Positions 58,694 through 64,000 of a DNA stretch of 64,000 bases are shown one piece after another (position 1 is the stretch's first letter; each line of letters opens with the position of its first letter). The stretch comes from DASUCS01 sp041166745 (GTDB lineage: Bacteria; Actinomycetota; Acidimicrobiia; Acidimicrobiales; JACDCH01): positions 186,001-250,000 of the forward strand of contig JBEEGH010000029.1 in assembly GCA_041166745.1 (NCBI GenBank), read 5' to 3'. The notes under the pieces were generated by a model. The model saw nothing but the letters and a program-made list of their open reading frames with translations. It searched no databases and had not been told where the DNA came from. Both the position numbers and the translations under genes were made by a program.

Positions 58694-59485
58694 ATGGAAC
58701 TCGCTGACAAGGTTGCCGTCGTCACCGGTGGAGGGAATGGCATCGGACGCGCGCTGTGCCGGCGCTTCGTCGCGGAAGGCGCGCACGGTGTCGTGGTCGT
58801 GGACCGCGATGCCGACGCAGTACGTGCCGTCGCCGATGAGCTCGGCGATCGAGCGCTGGGTCTCACCGCCGACGTGGCCGTCGAGGCCGACATCGTCAAT
58901 GTGGTCGAACGCACCGAGGAGCATTTTGGGCCGGTCGACCTGTTCTGTTCGAACGCGGGCATCGGTGGCGGCGGAGGCGTCGACGCATCCGATGAGGTGT
59001 GGAACGACATCTGGGCGATCAACGTGATGGCCCACGTGTATGCAGCTCGGGCGGTGCTGCCGTCGATGCTCGCAAAGGGTGACGGCTATCTCCTGAACAC
59101 TGCCTCGGCGGCGGGCCTGCTCACGAACATCGGCAACGCGCCGTACACGACCACCAAGCACGCGGCCGTCGGCCTGGCCGAGTGGCTGGCGATCACCTAT
59201 GGCGACAAGGGCATCAAGGTGTCGTGCCTCTGCCCGCAAGGCGTGAAGACGAACATGCTGCTCGGCGCGCCGGGAGATCCGTCGACTGAAGTCGTTCTCG
59301 CGCAAGGCGCGATCGAGCCGGAAGAGCTCGCTGAAGCTGTGATCCAGGGACTCAAGGCGGAGACGTTCCTGATCCTCCCCCATCCTGAGGTTGCCGACTA
59401 TGTGCGGCGCAAGGCCGATGACCGCGACCGGTGGATCACCGGGATGCGTCGCCTCCAGGCGAAGATCTACGAGCAACTGGCTTGA
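58694..59485 (+). CDS. Short-chain dehydrogenase/reductase
   Basis: 263 residues, classical SDR. VVTGGGNGIGRALCRRF nucleotide motif, CSNAGIGGGGG, catalytic YTTTKHA (Y/K), and CLCPQGVKTNML after. Substrate unknown. Operon partner of the LLM oxidoreductase. Its TGA overlaps the TTG of the next gene by 4 bases (TTGA). Confidence 0.9.
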   Translation: MELADKVAVVTGGGNGIGRALCRRFVAEGAHGVVVVDRDADAVRAVADELGDRALGLTADVAVEADIVNVVERTEEHFGPVDLFCSNAGIGGGGGVDASDEVWNDIWAINVMAHVYAARAVLPSMLAKGDGYLLNTASAAGLLTNIGNAPYTTTKHAAVGLAEWLAITYGDKGIKVSCLCPQGVKTNMLLGAPGDPSTEVVLAQGAIEPEELAEAVIQGLKAETFLILPHPEVADYVRRKADDRDRWITGMRRLQAKIYEQLA

Positions 59486-61311
59486 TCCGTCACTTTCTCG
59501 CGGCACTCGCGGTCGCGCTCACGGTCATGGTCGTCGACGCATCGCCTGCGGTGTCGTTGCCGTGCGGCGATGCGCACGACGCGACGAGTACGGATGCCGT
59601 GCTCAATCCCGACGGTTCGATGGATGTCGTCGAGACGCTCTCGTTCGACTTCGACTCGGGCTGCCATGGTGGGTTCCGGCAGATCGACCACGTCGGTGTC
59701 GGGTCCGAGGACGACCTCGGTTCGACCCTTTTCGACATCGGACCGCTCACCGTCACCGAGCACGGCGAATCCGTCCCGATCGCCGACTCGGGCCCGGGCT
59801 TCGTGAAATGGGGTGAGGCGAGCGTGACCATCTCGGGCCATCACGTATACGAGCTCACCTATCACGTTCAGAACGCGGTGGCCGTCAGCCCGGACGTCGC
59901 TGTCTTGTACTGGCAGTTCCTCGGCACCGGCTCGCCGCATCAAGACCATGTCGACGTCACGATCCACACCCCCGGTTTCGGGGGCAACCTGAGGATCTTC
60001 GTGCACGGCGCGCTGAACGGCGTGTCGTCGATCGTGGGCCCCGACGTGCACCTGAGCGTCGACGACAGTCCGGCGGGGACGAAGGTCGAGGTGCGGATGC
60101 TCGAGCCATCCACCGACTTCGCCGTCCCTCCAGCGGGCCCCGCCCTCGAGCAGGCCATCCTCGACAAGGAGGCCGTACTCGCCGACGCGGCCAACCAACG
60201 GCGAGCCGAGTTGCGCGACGAGCTCACCCGCGAGGAGAACCAGAAGAAGGCTGGCAACATCGCCAGCCCGATCCTCGCCGTTCTCGGCCTCCTTGCCTTC
60301 GCCGGCATCTTCTTCAAGTGGGGCAAGGAGCCACCGCCCCCCGACGACATCAGCGAGTACTTCCGAGACATTCCTGAGGATCCGCCGGCGGTGTGTCAGG
60401 CGGTGCGGTCATTCGGGTCGGTCACGAACGACGCGTTTCCGGCGACCCTCATCGACCTTGCGCAGCGCGGCTGGCTCACGATCACGGAGGAGCACGGCGA
60501 GACGGCCGTGCTCCATCGCGACACGATCGACTACCGCTTCACGCGCACACCCAAGGACGATGCGCCGCTGACCGATTACGAGTCCAAGCTGCTGTGGCGG
60601 TTGTTCCCGAACGGCGGCACGATCACGCAGTCCGAACTGGTCGAGGACGCGAAGTCGACACCGAAGGCTTCGGCCGCATGGTTGGACGACTTCAAAGGCT
60701 CGATCCACGCCGACTTCACGAGGCGCGGCTACGTCGACAGCGGGCATCTCCAGAAGTGGCTGCTGCACCTCCTCACGATCGCGGTGGTCGGCGGGGCCGG
60801 CGTGCTCGCCGTCGCTCTCGGCGCGCTGCTCGGATGGGTGGCGATCGCGGTCGCGGTGGTGCTCCTGCTGCTGTCGGGATTGCTCCGGCAGCGCACAAAG
60901 GCCGGCGCGCGCAAGCTTGCAGAAGTCGACGGGCTCGCTCGCTTCCTCAGGGATTTCTCGCGGTTGCCAGATGAAGCGCATACCGGTGATCTCATCCTGT
61001 ACGAGCGCTACCTCGTCTACGCCGTCGCTCTCGGTGTCGCCGGAGAGCTCGTCGAGGGCCTCCGCGTGCGCTTTCCGCAGTTCGCCGAACCGAGCAGCGG
61101 CTTCGCCACCTGGTACGTGGTCGGCAGCATGGCCGGATACTCCAACATGGGTCGGCTCGACAGCATCGGCACGATCGGATCGTTCGCCAGCGAGTTCTCC
61201 AGCGCTACGGCGGCCGCGTTCTCACCGCCATCGAGCTCGTCAGGGGCCGGCGGTGGCTTCTCCGGCGGAGGTGGTGGCGGCGGAGGTGGTGGCGGCAGCG
61301 GGGGCTGGTGA
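59482..61311 (+). CDS. DUF2207-family membrane protein with Gly-rich tail
   Basis: 609 residues. Signal peptide (LIRHFLAALAVALTVMVVD...), an extracellular beta domain (~30-220) with VVETLSFDFDSGCHGGFRQ, a helix pair with charged linker then membrane helix (NIASPILAVLGLLAFAGIFF), a cytoplasmic winged-helix-like segment (TLIDLAQRGWLTI), two further hydrophobic helices (~445-490) and a C-terminal run of 11 glycines followed by SGGW. The layout and Gly-rich tail match DUF2207 predicted membrane proteins, whose function is not known. TTG 59482 gives the signal peptide. Confidence 0.82.
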   Translation: MIRHFLAALAVALTVMVVDASPAVSLPCGDAHDATSTDAVLNPDGSMDVVETLSFDFDSGCHGGFRQIDHVGVGSEDDLGSTLFDIGPLTVTEHGESVPIADSGPGFVKWGEASVTISGHHVYELTYHVQNAVAVSPDVAVLYWQFLGTGSPHQDHVDVTIHTPGFGGNLRIFVHGALNGVSSIVGPDVHLSVDDSPAGTKVEVRMLEPSTDFAVPPAGPALEQAILDKEAVLADAANQRRAELRDELTREENQKKAGNIASPILAVLGLLAFAGIFFKWGKEPPPPDDISEYFRDIPEDPPAVCQAVRSFGSVTNDAFPATLIDLAQRGWLTITEEHGETAVLHRDTIDYRFTRTPKDDAPLTDYESKLLWRLFPNGGTITQSELVEDAKSTPKASAAWLDDFKGSIHADFTRRGYVDSGHLQKWLLHLLTIAVVGGAGVLAVALGALLGWVAIAVAVVLLLLSGLLRQRTKAGARKLAEVDGLARFLRDFSRLPDEAHTGDLILYERYLVYAVALGVAGELVEGLRVRFPQFAEPSSGFATWYVVGSMAGYSNMGRLDSIGTIGSFASEFSSATAAAFSPPSSSSGAGGGFSGGGGGGGGGGGSGGW

Positions 61312-62384
61312 TGGGCGACGCGGAGACTCGCGCCATCTACGAGCAGCAAGCGGACCGTTGGGTGGAGCGTCGGAAACCACTTCGGCTGCACAGCGCGCAG
61401 TCGTTCGTGGAACGAACGGAAGGGCCGACCGTCGATCTCGGGTGCGGACCCGGTTGGTACGCGGCGGCGTTGCAACCACCCGTGGTGGCGATGGACTTCG
61501 CGCTCTCAATGCTCGGAATCACGAAGACGAATGCACCCGACGCGCAGCGCGTCCAAGGCGATCTCCAGGCGCTGCCGTTCCGGCGGGGCACATTCGCGTC
61601 AGCCTGGGCGAGCCACAGCTATCTGCACGTTCCGAGCATCCACCTCCCGCTCGCACTTGCAGACCTTCACGGTTCCATGCGCGTCGGCGGCCGGTTCCTC
61701 ATGCGGGTCGCGGGTGGAGTCGAAGAAGGGCGGCGCCTCCGTGAGAACGACGACTTCCCCGGCCGTCTGTTTGCACTCTGGGACGTTGACCACCTGGCCG
61801 AGATCGTCCGAGGCGCGGGCTTCGACATCGAACGGCTCGAGGTCGAGTCGCATCCGACTCATGAGGAGTCCATCGAGATCGAAGCGATCCGCGGCCGAAC
61901 GCTGGCCGACGTCGTCGGCCCGGACATGCGCGTGCTCGTGTGCGGCCTGAACCCGAGCCTCAACGCCGCTGACGCGGGAGTGGGGTTCGCTCGACCAGGC
62001 AACCGTTTCTGGCCCGCTGCGATCGCCGCCTCACTGGTGTCGGTCGACCGCGATCCATGGCACGCGCTGCGGCATCACGGCATTGGCTTCACCGATCTCG
62101 TCAAGCGCGCCACGGTTGGTGCCGCGGAGCTGTCAAACGAGGAGTACCGCACGGGGTTCGCTCGTCTCGAACGACTGGCGGCGTGGCTCGAGCCCGGGGT
62201 CGTGGCCTTCGTAGGGCTTGCCGGCTGGCGCGCAGCCGTCGATCGCAAGGCGGCGGCCGGTCCGCAAGAACGAGCCGTCGGCGGACGACCGGTGTACGTC
62301 ATGCCGTCGAGCAGTGGCTTGAACGCGCGGTCGTCCGTCGGGTCGTTGGCCGAGCATCTGCGCGCTGCACTCGCGTTGACCTAG
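61308..62384 (+). CDS. Fusion: SAM-dependent methyltransferase + MUG/TDG-type mismatch DNA glycosylase
   Basis: 358 residues. Residues ~1-190 form a Rossmann methyltransferase (VDLGCGPGWYAAAL motif I; ASAWASHSYLHVPSI). Residues ~205-358 are a MUG-type glycosylase: VLVCGLNPSLNAADAG (GxNPS catalytic loop), ARPGNRFWPA, and MPSSSGLNARS (minor-groove loop). MUG enzymes remove uracil or thymine opposite G. The fusion to a methyltransferase is unusual; what is methylated is unknown. GTG 61308 (GTGA overlap with previous TGA) or ATG 61311 starts the chain. Its TAG is part of the next gene's -10. Confidence 0.88.
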   Translation: MMGDAETRAIYEQQADRWVERRKPLRLHSAQSFVERTEGPTVDLGCGPGWYAAALQPPVVAMDFALSMLGITKTNAPDAQRVQGDLQALPFRRGTFASAWASHSYLHVPSIHLPLALADLHGSMRVGGRFLMRVAGGVEEGRRLRENDDFPGRLFALWDVDHLAEIVRGAGFDIERLEVESHPTHEESIEIEAIRGRTLADVVGPDMRVLVCGLNPSLNAADAGVGFARPGNRFWPAAIAASLVSVDRDPWHALRHHGIGFTDLVKRATVGAAELSNEEYRTGFARLERLAAWLEPGVVAFVGLAGWRAAVDRKAAAGPQERAVGGRPVYVMPSSSGLNARSSVGSLAEHLRAALALT

Positions 62385-62387
62385 GTT
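62382..62387 (+). promoter_or_regulatory. Putative -10 element containing the fusion gene's stop codon
   Basis: TAGGTT, 7 bases before ATG 62395; TAG is the stop of the preceding gene. Confidence 0.58.
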
Positions 62388-62394
62388 CGCTCGC

Positions 62395-63396
62395 ATGGCT
62401 GTGCGACTGGAACCACAAGACGAGTACATGCACGAGCTGGGCCCCGAGCCGAACTTCAACGAATCGATGTACTTCAACGTGTACGACCCGAAGAGCGAGG
62501 TCGGTGGGTTCTTTCGACTCGGCAATCGAGCCAACGAGGGCACGGGCGAAATGACGTGCTGTATCTACCTTCCCGACGGTCGCGTCGGCTTCATGTTCAA
62601 GCGTCCCGACGTGCACAACAACGACGCGTTCGATGCCGCGGGCATGCGCTTCGAAGTCGTCACCCCGTTCGAAGAGTTGAACGTGTCGTACTCCGGCAAG
62701 GTCGTCATCCTCGACGATCCGCTGCAGATGGCCGACCCGCGTGAAGCGTTCACCAACAACCCGTACGAGGAGTGCGAGGTGCGGCTCACCTACCGGGGTC
62801 TGTCAGCCATGTTCGGCGGCGAGCCCGACGAGCCCCACGAGAAGCCCGGCGAAGAATTCGCGAAGGGTCACTACGAACAGCTCATCGGCGGACGCGGCAC
62901 AATCCGCGTCGGCGACCAGGAATGGGCCGTGGACGGGTTCGGGCTGCGCGACCACTCGTGGGGCCCGCGCTACTGGCAGGCGCCCTGGTACTACCGGTGG
63001 CTCACCGCCAACTTCGGCGAGGACTTCGGATTCATGGGGAGCCGCATCGCACGGAAAGACGGCCCCGGCACGCGTGGCGGCTTCGTCTGGGACGGCGACA
63101 AGTTGCATCTGTGCCACGACTTCGAGATCTCGACGGAGTGGGAGGGCGACGACCGGTACCACCAGGCGATCACCGCGACGTTGCGCTCGAAGGACAAGGA
63201 GTGGTCGGTCTCCGGCAAGGTGCGATCGCTGATTCCGCTGCGCAATCGCCGCAAGACACCGGACGGCGAGCAGCTCGTCACTCGGATCAGCGAAGGCCTC
63301 ACCGAGTGGAAGCTCGATGACGGCCGCATCGGCTACGGCTTGTCCGAGTACCTCGACCAGATCATCGACGACGCCCCGGTCGGCATCGCCGAATAA
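62395..63396 (+). CDS. Lipocalin/CrtC-like beta-barrel protein of unknown role
   Basis: 333 residues, beta-rich. GFGLRDHSWGPRYWQAPWYYRW is a distinctive central motif shared with actinobacterial conserved proteins related to hydroxyneurosporene-synthase/AttH-like folds (two tandem lipocalin-like halves). No signal peptide. Possible binding or dehydration of a hydrophobic molecule; the family assignment is by pattern only. ATG 62395 with TAGGTT 7 bases upstream. Confidence 0.72.
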   Translation: MAVRLEPQDEYMHELGPEPNFNESMYFNVYDPKSEVGGFFRLGNRANEGTGEMTCCIYLPDGRVGFMFKRPDVHNNDAFDAAGMRFEVVTPFEELNVSYSGKVVILDDPLQMADPREAFTNNPYEECEVRLTYRGLSAMFGGEPDEPHEKPGEEFAKGHYEQLIGGRGTIRVGDQEWAVDGFGLRDHSWGPRYWQAPWYYRWLTANFGEDFGFMGSRIARKDGPGTRGGFVWDGDKLHLCHDFEISTEWEGDDRYHQAITATLRSKDKEWSVSGKVRSLIPLRNRRKTPDGEQLVTRISEGLTEWKLDDGRIGYGLSEYLDQIIDDAPVGIAE

Positions 63397-63469
63397 CGGC
63401 CCGCCAACAGCTTTCAGGAGCAATTGCGGCGCGATACGCCACCTTTCCTCCTTAGAGGAGCGAATGGGG

Positions 63470-63640
63470 TCAGGCGATGTGCGAGTGCTGGCGGCGACGG
63501 CCGGTCATGAACGAGCCCCGGTGTCCGCAGTAGCAGACCCAACGCACTTCGATCCCGGCCACGGTGTTCCTCAAGGACTCGATGCGGCGCTCAGGCAAGA
63601 GCACTTCGCTGCCGTGTTGTGGACACTGGACGCTGAACAT
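63470..63640 (-). CDS. Small zinc-ribbon protein, 56 residues
   Basis: Starts ATG 63640 with AGGAGG 8 bases before it. VQCPQHGS and WVCYCGHRG give four to five Cys/His ligands (CxxH ... CxCxxH), typical of small actinobacterial zinc-ribbon proteins of unknown function. The long open frame further upstream is not used. A rightward frame over the same DNA also has a plausible ribosome-binding site but lacks any recognisable motif. Confidence 0.72.
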   Translation of the reverse strand: MFSVQCPQHGSEVLLPERRIESLRNTVAGIEVRWVCYCGHRGSFMTGRRRQHSHIA

Positions 63641-63721
63641 GACCTGATCCTCCTCCTCGATCGCACATCCGGCCAGTGGCAGGGATGTACATAACCACAT
63701 GATTTCTGCCACACTGACGTG

Positions 63722-64000
63722 ATGGCGAGCAAGCGAATAACGCCGCGAGGCCCTCGGTCTGTGAGATCCCCCCACGTCGTTGCCGCATTGGTGACCCACG
63801 GCGTCGCTCCGTTCGAGCTCGCGGTCATCTGTGAGGTCTTCGGATTCGAGCGACCCGAGATCATCGATCCGTGGCCGTACCAGCTCGTCATCGCATCGCC
63901 GGACGGTCCACGCGTGCAGACGAACCAGTGCTTCGCCATCGACAGTGTGCGTCCGCTGTCCGCGCTCGACCGCGCCGACACGATCATCGTGCCGGCCTGG
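63722..64000 (+). CDS. GlxA-type AraC-family regulator, N-terminal DJ-1/PfpI domain (truncated by window end)
   Basis: Only the first 93 codons are seen; the frame is open at base 64000. HVVAALVTHGVAPFELAVICEVFG followed by YQLVIASPDG and ADTIIVPAW is the DJ-1/PfpI-like sensor domain that begins GlxA-type AraC regulators. The DNA-binding AraC domain would lie beyond the window, so a stand-alone DJ-1 protein cannot be excluded. ATG 63722; CACACT lies 6 bases upstream. Confidence 0.82.
   Translation, partial: MASKRITPRGPRSVRSPHVVAALVTHGVAPFELAVICEVFGFERPEIIDPWPYQLVIASPDGPRVQTNQCFAIDSVRPLSALDRADTIIVPAW

Noticed and set aside
57623..59506. A 627-codon leftward open frame opposite the LLM and SDR genes
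   Set aside because: No recognisable domain; both rightward genes have full family motifs and start signals.
63463..63694. Rightward frame of 76 codons beginning ATGGGGTCAGG with a GAGGAG site upstream
   Set aside because: No family resemblance, whereas the leftward zinc-ribbon frame over the same DNA has conserved Cys/His spacing and its own ribosome-binding site.

Overview
The window is gene-dense, GC-rich DNA. Almost every base is coding, and no gap without a gene exceeds about 210 bases. The gene set points to an actinobacterium. It includes a fused Kgd-type 2-oxoglutarate enzyme, the NucS mismatch endonuclease, F420-type luciferase-like oxidoreductases, WS/DGAT wax-ester/triacylglycerol synthases, a mycobacterial-style six-helix/HAMP adenylate cyclase, an LCP wall-polymer ligase and many CoA-thioester enzymes. 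A deep-branching free-living lineage such as Acidimicrobiia fits best, but that placement is inference. I saw no rRNA, tRNA, CRISPR array, insertion sequence or prophage.

Layout. 1-12.9 kb: the truncated kgd, a phospholipase-D-like protein, a GH3 glycosidase, a small HEAT-like protein, ettA, an amidase, and an adenylate cyclase abutting an LCP protein. 12.9-17.1 kb: two small proteins, then sulfate activation (cysD-cysN-cysC, overlapping by 1 and 4 bp) divergent from cysQ. 17.1-26.1 kb: enoyl-CoA hydratase, class III CoA-transferase, a PEP-utilising phosphohistidine protein without an ATP-grasp domain, an ABC1/UbiB kinase, an aldo/keto reductase, a lone Flp pilin, nucS and a secreted protein with a repeat array. 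26.1-33.1 kb: a lipid/CoA block (MaoC hydratase, alpha/beta hydrolase and SDR in one operon; WS/DGAT; geranylgeranyl-reductase-like flavoprotein; F420 LLM oxidoreductase). 33.1-39.3 kb: DCC thiol oxidoreductase, lipoprotein, acyl-CoA dehydrogenase, an LPRTG-anchored hydrolase, and an ECF sigma factor with a membrane partner. 39.4-44.8 kb: acyl-CoA synthetase, SDR, PhyH-type oxygenase, DoxX, acyl-CoA dehydrogenase. 44.8-50.4 kb: a five-gene leftward operon of unclear purpose that contains an apparently circularly permuted phosphodiesterase. 50.4-64 kb: TetR / metallo-beta-lactamase pair, SnoaL-like protein, Fe-S PD-(D/E)XK nuclease, PAP2 phosphatase, DsbA-like protein, serine hydrolase, second WS/DGAT, second LLM protein, SDR, DUF2207 protein, a methyltransferase-MUG glycosylase fusion, a lipocalin-like protein, a zinc-ribbon protein and the start of a GlxA-type regulator.

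Functional reading. Much of the window activates, oxidises or stores acyl chains: acyl-CoA synthetase, two acyl-CoA dehydrogenases, enoyl-CoA hydratases of two folds, three SDRs, a CoA-transferase and two WS/DGATs. Genome maintenance appears as NucS, the MUG fusion and the Fe-S nuclease.

The strongest signal that gene annotation alone does not explain is in gene starts. About twenty genes have a TANNNT-like hexamer 6-9 bases before the start codon and no Shine-Dalgarno sequence, the signature of leaderless transcripts. In several cases the upstream gene's stop codon forms the first bases of that hexamer. At three divergent gene pairs a single 10-bp element of form A-NNN-TA-NNN-T appears to serve both directions. 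I used this signature to choose several start codons.
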